Positions 9,950-21,255 of a DNA stretch of 33,728 bases are shown here, in pieces. Made by a program: the position numbers and the translations under genes. Within the stretch, counting starts at the first letter, position 1. The number at the start of each line of letters is the position of its first letter. The notes under the pieces were generated by a model, which saw only the letters and a program-made list of their open reading frames with translations, searched no databases and had not been told where the DNA came from. The stretch covers positions 1 to 33,728 of the forward strand of contig PDHQ01000345.1 of the NCBI GenBank assembly GCA_003339415.1, given 5' to 3'. Source of the stretch: Ophiocordyceps camponoti-saundersi (nom. inval.). Taxonomy: Eukaryota > Ascomycota > Sordariomycetes > Hypocreales > Ophiocordycipitaceae.

Positions 9950-10088
9950 GGCGACGGCGGAGGAGGCGGCGCGTTAGCAACCGCGAGAGACGGAGAAGCA
10001 ATAAGAGGTCGAAGAGGATGGTGAATAGAAGAAGAGAAGCAAAAGATGGATAGCAAAAAAAAAAAAGAAAGTAAGCAAAGAGGGAGTC

Positions 10089-10228
10089 GACGCGCGTGCC
10101 AAGTAAACACGGACGAAGGGCGCGCGTTGTGCGGGTGGATAAACAAGCGGTCCGAGGCGTGTCAGGCCCAGATGACGCGCCGAGTAAAGAAGCTCAAGAG
10201 CATATAGCGAAGTAATCTGGCGACGCGC
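10089..10228. promoter_or_regulatory. Three GACGCGC sites upstream of RAD21 (MCB-like)
   Basis: GACGCGC occurs at 10089-10095, 10174-10180 and 10222-10228, all in the same orientation and 140-280 bp upstream of the RAD21 start codon. The core ACGCG is that of the MluI cell-cycle box (ACGCGT) bound by MBF, which drives G1/S expression of yeast MCD1. No perfect ACGCGT is seen, so regulation by MBF is an inference. Confidence 0.4.
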
Positions 10229-11503
10229 GACTCGGGAAGGGGCGACCAAAAAGGCGCGCAGAGCTGGTGCGCGCGGATGTGCGCGGCTATGATGATTTTG
10301 CTGATGATGATGGTGATGATGCAGGTTTTAGGAGGCGAAGCGGGTTGGCGACCCTCTCAGACCCAGACCTTTTTTTTCCCTCGTTGGACGGCACATGGCT
10401 GGGGGGCGCCTCGGGTTAGTAAAAAAAATGGCGTGGCTGGGGCTCGTGGCTGAGCAGAGCCTCGGGCTGATTACCTCATGAGTGGGGGGTAATAATAACA
10501 TGAGGGGAGAGAGAGGTCGTTTGTATGGAGTACCTGATAGACAATGCTATTGTAGTGTAGGCCTTTGTGCATAGACTTACCCTATCGATACCGCACCACA
10601 CTTCATCCACAATAACGGCTCTGCTTCCGTCTCGCCCGGACTGCACGCGGCGACGTTGGTGTTTCTTTTTTTCTTCCACGTCGTCATTTGTCTCTTCAAT
10701 CATTCCTTAGCAAGCGGATAATTTGGATGACATGGATACGGTTATTTTCCACTTACATACATACATACGGATACATGTAACGGTAGCGTTTCCCCCACTA
10801 TGGCATATGTATAGGAAGGTTGCTTAATCGTATCGACGCATTCCGTCGAGCCTCAACCCATACAATGTATCGTGTAAGAGTCCCTGCAGAATAGCGAGTA
10901 ACGTAGCAGATGATTATATTCATGTCGTTTCGAGAATATTCTATCGCAGCCCTTGGTAGCATAGATCAATACTCAGGTAGACAACTTGTACATACGGATA
11001 GTTGGCCCTGAAGCTTGGTTGAACCGCCAGTCACGGCTGCTGATCCGACGAGTGATGGACTTGCACAATGAATGATATATATACATACATACATATATAA
11101 TCCGTACACAGGACTCATCCATCATTCAAACCCGGTCTATCAGGCACACACAATACACTTGTGCAGATGCCTATACATGCACGCATCCTTATGTACATAC
11201 ATACGTCTGTATATCGTGATACTTCCATGTCTGCTCATATTTAATCCAGGCCAAGCTTCTCCGTATTCATAAGAAATGGCTTGGCCTCGTTTGAGTAACT
11301 GTGCTTATCTTGTATGATCTGATGATCGGCAATACGAATCTTTGGTCGACGAGCAAAGACGGCATTTGCGCTGTTCTCCATTCCTCGGTAACCGAATTGT
11401 CGGATTGCAAAGCTGCATTGTTTCTACAGAAATTCCTTCATCCCTGGGCAGTGCCATAATGTTGGACGAAAGACGGACGTAGGGCTGGCGGTTGGTATAC
11501 ATG

Positions 11504-11509
11504 TATAAG
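11504..11509 (+). promoter_or_regulatory. TATA-like element upstream of the enterotoxin-like gene
   Basis: TATAAG lies 134 bp before the start codon at 11643, a plausible position for a fungal TATA box with a short 5' UTR. AT-rich chance occurrence is possible. Confidence 0.3.
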
Positions 11510-11642
11510 TAGCTCCCGTTACTACACAAAATGAGCATGAAGCGAGTTGTGATAAGTTGCGAAACTGCAACGCCCTGCCCTGTTGACCCGACTGTATTGG
11601 CTCCGGACAGCTTGTAAGACGCTGCTCTGACAAGTCGCAGCC

Positions 11643-14232
11643 ATGATGCGAAGATGCTGCAGCTCTCTGGTCCTGGTGATGACCATGTGGCCGTTGCTTC
11701 TCGGATTCGTTCATGCCCAAGCAGCGCCGCATGGTTTCCTCTTCCAGATGAGAAGACCGTCGTTCACATACATCTTCCGCGCTGAGTTCCAGGAAGGTGA
11801 AAGTCCGGCTTATTACTTTTCCCAAGGCGGATTTCATGGCGCGACAGACAACGGCACTTTCAGTCAGCCCTGGCAGTACAGCGAGGTGGGCTGGAACTTC
11901 CCAACAGCCTGGGTTGAAGCCCTCACCGACATGCAAGTCCGAATCGATCGTCTAAGGGAGAACTTTCATCTTCTGCTGCACAATCCACGCATATGGATCT
12001 ACAGAATTGCCGCTTCGCCTCATATGCTTGAGCTGCCGGATACTGACAACGTTGCGGCTCCCTCTGGTATACTCTGGTCTCAAGTACAGGCCTTTACATT
12101 GTTCGATGAGACGGTGAGAAACGCAGCCGACTATACAAACTGGCTGCAAAACCCCGAGTATGACCCAAGATGGGAGGGTTTTGGTATCCTTCCCATCCAG
12201 CCAGCTCTAAGGGACGAAGTCGATGTTCCGGCCCGGGAAATGTTGCGTCGTTTTCTAGGAGCGCTGACTGGCCCGCAAAATACTCACCTGAACGCTCATC
12301 AACGCCGGACTCTTGCAGAGTTGCTTCATTGGGATGCCGAGGCCGAGCCTGAGCGGGATTTCCCCCTGATTCGTCGTCGAGGTGACCCTCTACTCTCCAA
12401 CCACTCACTACCTATTCTATCTGACAGTTGCGAAATTAGTTATTCCCCTACAAGCACAGCTATTGCAAAACATCAACTGGTGGCGCATCAACTTGCCGGC
12501 TCCGCAACAGAGGTTACTGGCAACCGGTTTCGCCAGCATGGCACCATGCATGGACGCAATCGTCGCCTTGAGGAATTTAGAACCTCCGCCGCCGCCGCCA
12601 CCGGTTCGCATGGGTAAAAGGGATGCTGAATCGCAATGCAACGAATTGGTCCATTTGGCCGGCGACAAGTTTGCCACTGCGAAACGAGATCATGCGAGTG
12701 AGTTGCAGCCGCCTAGACTTTCGCTGTCGTCACTGACGGTGGACAGTTCCCGACTTTAGGCCTGAGAGATATGTCTCGCCCTCCGCGCCTGGTATCTTCT
12801 TCTGCGGAAATCATGATTGGCAGCTGCCGTGCGCCTTTGTCAACTCCTCTTACACGCAGTGCGGTATATCTCCCTTGTAGCTGCAAGCCCTCACGATTAC
12901 ACAACCGTCTTACACTCCGTCGTAGTCACCATGCCTGAAAACCTCGCCAACACTGTCCGGTCGGTGCGGCCGCAAGAGATGGTGGGCGTCTGCGAGTTCT
13001 ACAAGTAAGTCTTTAACGCCCACATGCTTGGAGATCACGCAAACTAGTCATACTAAACTATTGATAGAAATTCTGGGTGCAAAGGAAACGATATGTTCAA
13101 GGCATCGTATCCAGGCGTCGATCTTGCCAACAATGCACTGCAGTCCTTTCGCGAGAACATTGCTTCTTTTCGTTGCATCACAGACAATCCGGAACCAAAG
13201 GCTTCAGATGTTTGGACCTGGACCAGCAAATCGAGACTGAGAATTTGTCGGAGGTTCTCCAAGCTATGGTTCAGACTGCAGCTATCTGATTCCTGGAAGG
13301 CGGGAACTTATGATACTCTCAAGGTTGACTTCTTCAAGGGGCCGATAACCAAGCAGCAAGCTCAGGCCATGCACTTCATCACACAGGGACCGGTAGACGG
13401 ATTCAATAGCAGATGGCAACTAATCGACCTTACCCGCATGTTCGGCTCGGACACGGTGGAGTTGGAACAGCTCGAGAGGATGCAGCTGTCGGCTCATCCA
13501 ACGGGAAGCTGGTTCGGCGGAGACGAGTTTCACGTTGCCGGTATGCTCTTGAGTTATCATTGTCACCGAAATGCTAACTTCAACACACAGGAATGGATCT
13601 ATGGGCCGAGTGTGCTGGATCGCGCATTCAGGTTCGGATGAAGAAATTCGACTCTCTGAACGGATTGGCTCTCAAGCACGGGAGAAACGCCCCGATGAAG
13701 AAGAGGGCCAATGTCGTCTGGCAAGGCACTATCACACCAGAAGACTGGGTTCCGACGTTTCCTTGCAGTCACATCGAAAGTCTCGACATCATCATTCACG
13801 TGGCAAACAAGTACTGGGCCGGGACAGGTAACAACTTATACGCTCTCCTTGGTGACGGACGTGTTCGCGTCGCTCATAGCCCTTTCTTGGACTGCACTTA
13901 CCCGGCTGAGATTGACCTGAGAAAATCGTTCAACGGGTCGAGGATTGTGCCCTTGTCCAACATTACGCGGATATCGATTCGCAATGAAGGTCCGAGTAAT
14001 GATGCTGCGCTGCTCGAAAGTAAGTTCTTATATGACGAGTCGAGTCCAACCGAGTGCCATGCTCTGACCGGTTTTTTCTTTCTTTTCTATTACAGAAGTG
14101 ACTTTCTACGGTATCTGCGCCGGCTCGAGGGTGACGGCACGGGCTGTCAAGTGGAATGGTAATGAAGAATGGCTGTACCAGGGAGGACAATGGGATCGGA
14201 GTCTTCAACCTGAATCGTGGGTCAAGTATTAG
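11643..14232 (+). CDS. Secreted heat-labile enterotoxin A-chain-like protein (putative ADP-ribosyltransferase)
   Basis: Seven exons (11643-12381, 12428-12697, 12747-12863, 12926-13004, 13068-13540, 13591-14019, 14096-14232) join in frame across GT-AG introns of 46-76 nt, giving 747 residues. Several introns have clear branch-point-like sites (ACTAAAC, GCTAAC). Residues 1-25 are a hydrophobic signal peptide ending VHA. Just after it, an arginine in FTYIFRAEF followed by a SQGGF segment resembles the start of the enterotoxin A-chain fold, where the arginine binds NAD. I could not place the remaining catalytic Ser-Thr-Ser and Glu-x-Glu residues with confidence, so activity is unproven. The C-terminal ~200 residues hold several cysteines and a WAGTGNNLYALLGDG segment, like the extra C-terminal domain of fungal members. 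In this family the fungal proteins are secreted and suspected to act on animal hosts; that role is inferred. It stands alone between housekeeping genes, with no sign of breakage. Confidence 0.62.
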
Positions 14233-15059
14233 GAGAGCGTGTGAGCAGTACGGTAGTGCGTCCATATGTAAGTAATACATTAACAATGCATACAATCAAG
14301 GATTCTGTCAGTCTTTGAAACTACTTGTATAGACATACATATGTATGTACATGTCTGTCCAGGTCTGGAGGAGGTTCTGCTCCGGGATGAGCATCTGCAT
14401 GTGTAAAGAGAACGGCGTCATATGGGGCGCCTGTCAGTCGCACACCATACCAACTACTCCAGAGATTCGGTATCAAAGGGACTTTGTCCGTATATCTGTA
14501 CTACGGATGGATAGATGAGGCGGACACACCTCGCACTCTGCCATATCAGCTCCCCTGAGCTGAAAACGACGTCAACGGAGCGTGGACGTGACGACCTTAC
14601 AGCGTATGCACACCTGTAGGGCCTGCGCCTCAGAGCTGCAGGGCCTATAGGCTATAGCAACCCTGGGGCCTTTACTCTGTACCCACTATAAGGCGCTGTG
14701 GAGCCAGCGGGCATCAGTGGGGCCTTAGTTGCAAAACTGCGGGCCTACCCTGCACCCCTGCGCCTCGGAAGCCACGGACAGTGTCAAACTTCTGTTGTGC
14801 AACTTGTGCTCACCTAATAACGGAAAAGGCCAGGGCACTCATCTTGCATTCTCAATCCCTCCATCGTCAAACAGTAACACACATACAAACACACCCCCCC
14901 TCACCTCCCTTTTTTTATCCTTCCCCGACACGTGCGCGTTCCCACGATAAGCCGAAGCTTCTTCCATCCTCGTCGGCCCTCATGATTTTGCGCGTGCGGT
15001 TCTCGCTCGGCCGGTGATCGATCCCCTGTGTCGCGACATCGACCCTGCGCCCTCACACG
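14233..15059. promoter_or_regulatory. Intergenic region upstream of PMR1
   Basis: The first part is the 3' flank of the enterotoxin-like gene, with a short TACA/TATG microsatellite near 14332-14352. The central part (about 14610-14770) repeats GGGCCT-type motifs. The right part (14860-14940) is CT/CA-rich with a C7 run, as expected near a fungal transcription start for PMR1. No gene is recognised. Confidence 0.5.
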
Positions 15060-18000
15060 ATGCAGCTACCTCTTTGGAAGGGAGCTCAGAGCTCGGCCAA
15101 TGAGTCTCTCCTCCCCTTGTCGAGCCTACCTACCATCACCGATTGCTCCAAAGACTCGCCTGCTATCGATGCTTCGCCATCCGTTCGGCCGCGACATGCC
15201 CGGACCAGCTCGGCGCATGCCAGGGTAGGGAGAGGGGACTCGACGACGCGTTTGCCTCTACGACCGACGCGCTGACACTCCTACAGAGCGTGGCCGATGG
15301 CTTCGCCTCGATGACGCCGAGCGAGGCGGCCTCTGAGATGCGGACGTCGCTTACTCATGGCCTCTCCCCGACCGAGGCCCTGACGCGACTCGGCCACTAC
15401 GGCCCCAATGAGATACCGCACGAACCGCCCGAACCCTTATGGCTTCGCTTCGTCAAACAATTCCAAGAACCGCTCATCATGCTCCTTCTCGTTTCTGCAG
15501 GAGCTTCTGTTCTGCTCGGCAACATGGACGACGCCATCAGCATCACTGTCGCCGTCACCATCGTCGTCACCGTTGGCTTCGTGCAAGAATACCGATCTGA
15601 AAGTTCAATCGAGGCGTTGAACCACTTGGTCCCCAACTACGCCCATCTGGTTCGCGGAGGGCCTTCCAGATCGTCTGTCCCCCCAAAGTCGCCCTCCTGG
15701 CCCCCGGCTGTCAAGGAGGATAAGGACGAGGCTGAAGACTCCGGTGGAGACATGTCCATGGACGACGTTCTCGACGCTACGTCGACCAAGGTCATGGCCG
15801 CGCAGCTTGTGCCTGGTGATCTGGTGCTCTTAACCACTGGAGACCGCATCCCTGCTGATATTCGCGTTACCAAGTCGTCGGATTTGTCCATCGATCAGTC
15901 CAATCTGACCGGCGAGACTGAACCGGTGCGCATCACGAGCGAGGCCAGATCGCGACGAGCCAATGCACTGGGCATCTCCCACGCTCAGCTCCCGCGACCG
16001 CACTCTCTGGCGCCCGGCGACGGCCTCGAGGCCGATGGAGGCGGCGACTCCCACAACATCGCCTACATGGGCACCCTGGTCAAATCGGGCTACGGCCAAG
16101 GCATAGTCTTTGCCACGGGCGGCAGCACCCATTTTGGCACCATCGCCACAAGCGTGTCCGGCACAGAGAGTCCTCGCTCGCCGCTCCAACTTTCCATGGA
16201 CGAGCTCGGCTCTCAGTTGAGCAAGGCCTCTTTCGCCGTCATCGGTCTCATCTCACTGGTCGGATGGTTGCAAGGCAAAGGTCTACTGGACATCTTCACA
16301 ATCTCTATTTCGCTTGCCGTCGCTGCCATTCCAGAAGGACTACCCATCATCGTCACGGTAACGTTGGCGCTCGGCGTTCATCGCATGGCCCGGCACAACG
16401 CCATCGTGCGCAGGATGCCCAAGGTTGAGACCCTCGGCTCCGTAAACGTCGTCTGCACCGACAAGACAGGCGAGTCAAGACTTCGTCGCCCCCAGTCGAG
16501 ATTCGCCGGACACTAATGCGTTTCCATTACAGGTACGCTGACCACCAACCACATGACAGCCTCGGAGCTGTGGTATTTTGGCGTCGACGGTACTCTCGAC
16601 GTCGCTTCGGATAGCGAGACCATCGAGACCAAACTCAGCCAGGCCTTTATGCGGATCCTACGTATCGGCAATGTCGCCAACAACGCTCGTCTTGCCCGCA
16701 ACTACACGGAAAACGGCGTTGCGGCGACGGCAGTCCTATCTTCCACTCTCGGCCGCGATCAGGCAGCGCCCTATTCGAGGTGGGTCGGCCAGCCGACGGA
16801 CGTCGCCATGTTGGACTTGATGGATAGGTTCAAGGAGCACGACGTGCGTGAGTCTCTTGGCCCTCGTATCGGTGAGACACCATTTAGCTCCGCGCGAAAA
16901 TGGATGGGCGTAACCATCGGGTCCGACGTGCGTGGTGAGAAAGAGTATTCGTACATGAAGGGTGCCATTGAAAAGGTTCTTGCCGCCTGCAACTCGTACC
17001 TCGACCAGGACGCCCGGGAGGTGGTGTTCGACGCTGCCCGAAGGCGTGAAGCGCTCGATGCGGCCGAAAGCATGGCTGCCAAGGGTCTCCGTGTACTTGC
17101 CTTCGCCAGTGGACCCGTCGCGCGGGCATCCAAGGGCCGACCGTCGTCAGGGGCTCCACGGAGCGGCACGCCGGGATCGGACCTTGCTGCCGGCTCTCCG
17201 GTCCGGAGTACACTGGAGACTTTCGAGGATCTCACCTTCGCCGGACTGGTCGGCATGAGTGACCCCCCACGGCCAGGTGTTGGGCGGTCGATTAGGAGGC
17301 TGATGAGGGGAGGCGTCAAGGTCATCATGATAACGGGAGATGCCGAGACGACGGCGCTCGCCATCGGCAAGCAACTGGGCATGATCATCGCTACACCGAG
17401 CGCCCATTCAGCTGGTCAGAATACTATCAAGTCGGTGTTGAGGGGAGACGAGGTAGACGTCATGTCAGACGAAGGCCTTGCCCAGGCGCTACAACACACG
17501 ACCATTTTTGCGCGCACGAACCCGGACCACAAGCTCAAAATCATCCGCGCGCTTCAATCCCGCGGAGACATCGTGGCGATGACTGGGGACGGCGTGAACG
17601 ATGCGCCGGCGCTGAAGAGAGCAGATATTGGTATCTCGATGGGCCGTCACGGCACAGACGTGGCCAAGGAGGCATCGGACATGATCTTGACCGACGACGA
17701 CTTCTCCACCATTCTGCGGGCCATCGAAGAGGGTAAGGGTATCTTTAGCAACATACAGAACTTCCTCACGTTCCAGCTCAGCACGAGCGCGGCAAGTCTG
17801 TCCCTCGTCTTCCTGTGCACCTGCTTTGGATTCAAGACACCGCTCAACGCGATGCAGATTCTATGGATCAGTAAGTCACTACTACCAGGAAGTGCAGAGG
17901 CATGACTGACGTCGGACCACAGACATCATCATGGATGGCCCTCCAGCGCAGTCACTCGGGGTCGAGAAGGTGGACGTGGACGTGATGAACCGGCCGCCTC

Positions 18001-18461
18001 GAAAGCGCAACGACCCGGTGCTTACAAGGGCTGTGCTCACACGTGTGCTGACGTCGGCGTCCATCATCATGGTGGGCACGATGCTAGTATACAGACACGA
18101 GATGCTGGCGGACGGGCAGGTGACGCGGCGAGACACGACCATGACCTTTACCTGCTTCGTCTTCTTCGATATGTTCAACGCTCTGAGCTGTCGGTCCGAG
18201 TCGAAATCCGTCTTGCGCGGTGAGGTGGGATTGCTGGCCAACAACTTGTTCAACTGGGCGGTGTCGCTCAGCGTCCTGTGCCAGTTGCTGGTCATCTACC
18301 TGCCCTGGCTACAGGAGGTCTTCCAGACCGAGGCCATAGCCTTCAGTGACCTGGTGCGGCTGGTGGTGCTGTGCAGTTCCGTGTTCTGGGTGGACGAGGT
18401 GCGCAAGTATCTGCGGTACGGGAAGAGGCGCTTAGGGACCGGCTATAGCCAAGCGGTTTGA
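15060..18461 (+). CDS. PMR1: Golgi Ca2+/Mn2+-transporting P-type ATPase (SPCA, Pmr1 family)
   Basis: Four exons (15060-15224, 15287-16469, 16533-17870, 17923-18461) give 1,074 residues, slightly longer than typical Pmr1. The introns are 62, 63 and 52 nt; the second uses a GC donor. The cation-ATPase N-terminal region (about 60-110) is followed by membrane helices near 117-133 and 137-156. The actuator-domain TGE lies at 263-265 and the M4 ion-site motif PEGLP at 404-408. The phosphorylated Asp447 is in DKTGTLT, split by the GC-AG intron. The P-domain has [14 protein letters not shown] and [13 protein letters not shown], and the C-terminal membrane half starts [18 protein letters not shown]. 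Pmr1 pumps Ca2+ and Mn2+ into the Golgi lumen for glycosylation and sorting. Two low-complexity inserts, about 180-217 and 276-307, lie in and beside the actuator domain. COG4, another Golgi gene, follows 350 bp downstream. Confidence 0.93.
16470..16532 (+). other. GC-AG intron inside the PMR1 catalytic motif
   Basis: The exon ends ACAG and the intron begins GCGAGT, ending in TTACAG with an ACTAAT branch-point-like site 17 bp upstream of the acceptor. Only this pairing restores DKTGTLT in frame; the nearby GT dinucleotides put the following exon out of frame. GC-AG introns are a minor known class processed by the major spliceosome. Confidence 0.85.
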
Positions 18462-18811
18462 TTGCTCCTGTATAGAGATGGAAGAATATGCACTTGGGCT
18501 ACGGCGTTTCCGTGTAGGTATACTGTTGGATATCGTGGGACAGATGGGATGGATAGAGAGGGGGGTTTTCTATAACAGGGACGAGTACGGATAGTGTTGT
18601 GTGCTTAGTAACGCACAGAACCTCGACGAACGACATGAGAAAAAAACCACACACGCACACATCCAGACCGTTGTAATTTATAGCTGGTGCTGCGCCTACA
18701 CAAACGACTTGCACATCCTCCTCGTCCAGCTTCCAAAAGGCTTGCGTCTCCTTGGGTTCTCGTCTTCGCCCTCTGCGCCGTTATGCGCCGCCGGGCCCAT
18801 CTCGCTCGCCA
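18462..18811. promoter_or_regulatory. PMR1-COG4 intergenic region
   Basis: This 350-bp stretch holds the PMR1 3' UTR and the COG4 promoter/5' UTR. The frame of COG4 is open upstream of the chosen ATG but has no earlier in-frame ATG until a stop. Nothing else is visible. Confidence 0.55.
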
Positions 18812-21255
18812 ATGTCGAGTCCCCCCCGAATTGGCGCCGCCGACGCTCTTTCCGCCGGGGAAGAAGCCGCCGGCCTGATACAGGAGGCCGACAGCGAAAC
18901 GGAGCTCCGTGCCGCGCTTGCAGGACTGCACCAAGGCGAGGCGGCCCTTCAGTCCCGTCTCGACGCCCTTCTAGCTTCAAAGGCCGACCTATCGCGAGAC
19001 CTAGGCCGTCTCGATGTGTTGCGAGCGAGCCTGGACGCGCAAGTGGTGGCCGCCCGGTCAATCGGTAGCGAGATGCTCGCTTCGGCGGCCGAGACAGCAG
19101 GTCGGCTGAGTGATCGCGTCAAGAGGCTGGATCTGGAGAAGAGTAGGGTCGAGGAGACGCTCGAGGTGGTGGAGCAGGTGGCCGAGCTCAAGGCGTGCGT
19201 CAACGGCGTCGTCGGCTCCATGGGCGCCCCTCAGGACTGGGAGGCCGCCGCTGGTTACCTGTCTCGCGCGGCCAAGATCCCCGAAGACATTGCAAAGGGC
19301 GCATTCGCAACGAGCATCGTGCCCAGCGTCGAGGTCCCGGACGCGCCGTGGGTGACGCTGGAGAGCGCCCGCGAGAGTCTATGCGGTCTGTTCCTACGAG
19401 AGTTCGACAAGGCGGCCGCCGAGGGCGACGGCACCAAAGTTACGCGATTCTTCAAGCTATTTCCACTCATTGGCAGAGCCGATGTAGGGCTCGACGTCTA
19501 CGGCAGATACGTCTGTCAGGGCGTGGCCGGCTCGGCACGGGCCACGCTCCGCGACGGCGGCGGGAGCCAGTCGCGCAACGAGGGCTTCTTCTACGCAAAC
19601 GCCCTCACCAAGCTCTTCGAGCACATCGCGCAGATCGTCGACGGTCACGGGGCACTGATCGAGCGACACTACGGCGCCGGCAAGATGGTCCGGGTCATCG
19701 AGAGACTACAGGCCGAGGCCGACGTTCAGGGCGGCATCATTCTCGACACATGGAGTGACGAGCGAGCCGTGGATAGGAAGCTGACTGACGTCAAAAGCTA
19801 CCCCTTTTCCTTTCTCGTCCAGAGCTTCCTCCCCCAGCCCGGCCGCGGTGTACCCCCTCGGGGTGGCTCGCCCGCCGTCGGCGCGGGCACCAACGCTAGG
19901 AGCAGCGAAGACGAGGGCGTCAACATGAAGGAGGTGGACGCTCTACTGAGCGAGATGGCGCTCATGCTGGGACGATGGTCCCTGTACGCGCGCTTCCTCT
20001 CGGGCAAGTGCATGGTGAGAGTGTCGTTCCCGCAGAGAGGGAGGATAGCGATGCTTACGACGACGCTCAGGAACCGGGCACCGAAGATGACGGCCGGCTG
20101 GCCATGGCCGACGTGATCGTCAAGTCGAACCTTTACCGCAAGACGTCGAATAAACTGACGACGCCCTACAACGTCATGACGACCTTTTTCTTCCGCCGAT
20201 CAGTAGAAAAGGCCTTTCAGCTCGATGAGTATCCGCGAGGACTGTCTCTAAGCATGAAGAAGCCGCTCGAGGGGAATGCACCCCATATCATCCTGGCCGT
20301 GGACGACGTCATGTACATGGCCGACGCCGTGATCCACCGGTCCTTGTCGACGTCGCAGAGAGAGGTGACGGCGTCGGTCATCCCCACCGTCGGCCGGGTG
20401 CTGGGCTCGGAGTTTATCGGCATGATACAGCGCAAGATGCGCGACGAGTCGTACCCGAAGTCTGCGGTGCAAGGGGCACTGCCGCCGGAGGACAAGATTG
20501 TGCAGTTTATCGTGCTCATCAACAGCCTCGACATGGCCAACGAGTACCTCGACAGGATCATCAGCAGCCGCGTGGTCAAGACCGACGGAGACGTGACGCT
20601 CCAGGAGCCGGTGAAGAAGCTGTTTCCCTTTGAGCGGGACGTGACATTCGTGGCGAACGCGCTGCTGGCGCTGGAGACGCGTTTCATCGCCAAGTCGACA
20701 GAGCTTCTCAACGAGGGCATCCAGGTGCTATTCAACCAGGTGATCAAGCTGCGGCTGCGGGCGGTGCTGAGCGAGACGTTCCGCGACGCCGACTACTCGC
20801 TGACGGAGGAGGAGGTGGTGGAGCTGGCGCAGCAGAACGACGAGTCGGAGGAGGAGGCCCTCAACCAGGTGCGGCGGCGGTTCGAGCTCGGATGGGACCA
20901 GCTGATGCGGCCGATGGCGCGGCTGATGACGGGCAAGACGTACGGCAGCCTGCTGGAGATGACGGCGCGGCACCTGTCGCGCGTGCTGGAGAAGAGGGTG
21001 ATGAGCCACGGCGGGAAGATGGCTGCCTTTGGGGCGATGCGCATCGAGCGGGACGTCGGGGCCATGGTCGACGCGGTCTCCAAGGGTCACTACGGTGTCA
21101 GGGACGGGTTTGCTCGGTTGACGCAGCTGCTGATGGTTGCGAACATGGAGGAGGAGGAGTGGGAGGAGGTGGAGAGGGAGGGACCCGGCGAGACGGAGTG
21201 GATTGTTAGCAAGGAGGAGAGGAAGAGGGCGAGGGGGCTTGTGGGGGGGAGATGA
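18812..21255 (+). CDS. COG4: Conserved oligomeric Golgi complex subunit 4
   Basis: Two exons, 18812-20014 and 20071-21255, joined in phase 0 across a 56-nt GT-AG intron, give 795 residues, close to human Cog4 and slightly shorter than yeast Cog4. The N-terminal ~140 residues form the heptad-rich coiled coil by which COG subunits assemble. The core has FFKLFPLIG, an acidic loop spanning about 360-385, and after the splice VKSNLYRKTSNKLTTPYNVM, FFFRRSVEKAFQLDEYPRGL and VALETRF-like segments typical of Cog4. The complex (lobe A) tethers retrograde vesicles to the Golgi and interacts with SNAREs and the Sly1-type SM protein. The start is the first ATG in frame after a stop. The C-terminus ends in an acidic/basic tail. 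It is co-oriented with PMR1. Confidence 0.92.

Larger units (their letters stand above)
9950..11642. promoter_or_regulatory. Divergent interval between RAD21 and the enterotoxin-like gene
   Basis: This 1.7-kb stretch holds the promoters of RAD21 (left, minus) and of the secreted enterotoxin-like gene (right, plus). The left third is GC-rich with clustered GACGCGC sites, a GATGAT repeat near 10290-10320 and an A-run near 10055. From about 10700 on it is AT-richer, with TACA microsatellites near 10755, 11085 and 11195. Small open frames here show no recognisable protein, and I see no tRNA or other structured RNA. Confidence 0.55.

Noticed and set aside
10260..11300. Possible tRNA or other structured RNA between RAD21 and the enterotoxin-like gene
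   Set aside because: No stretch with tRNA A/B-box spacing and a matching acceptor stem was found by eye.
16771..17388. Minus-strand frame of 205 residues
   Set aside because: Antisense to PMR1 exon 3, whose own frame has clear P-type ATPase motifs.
19195..19758. Plus-strand frame of 187 residues in COG4
   Set aside because: Alternate frame of the COG4 coding sequence; very Arg-rich, typical of a shifted GC-rich frame.
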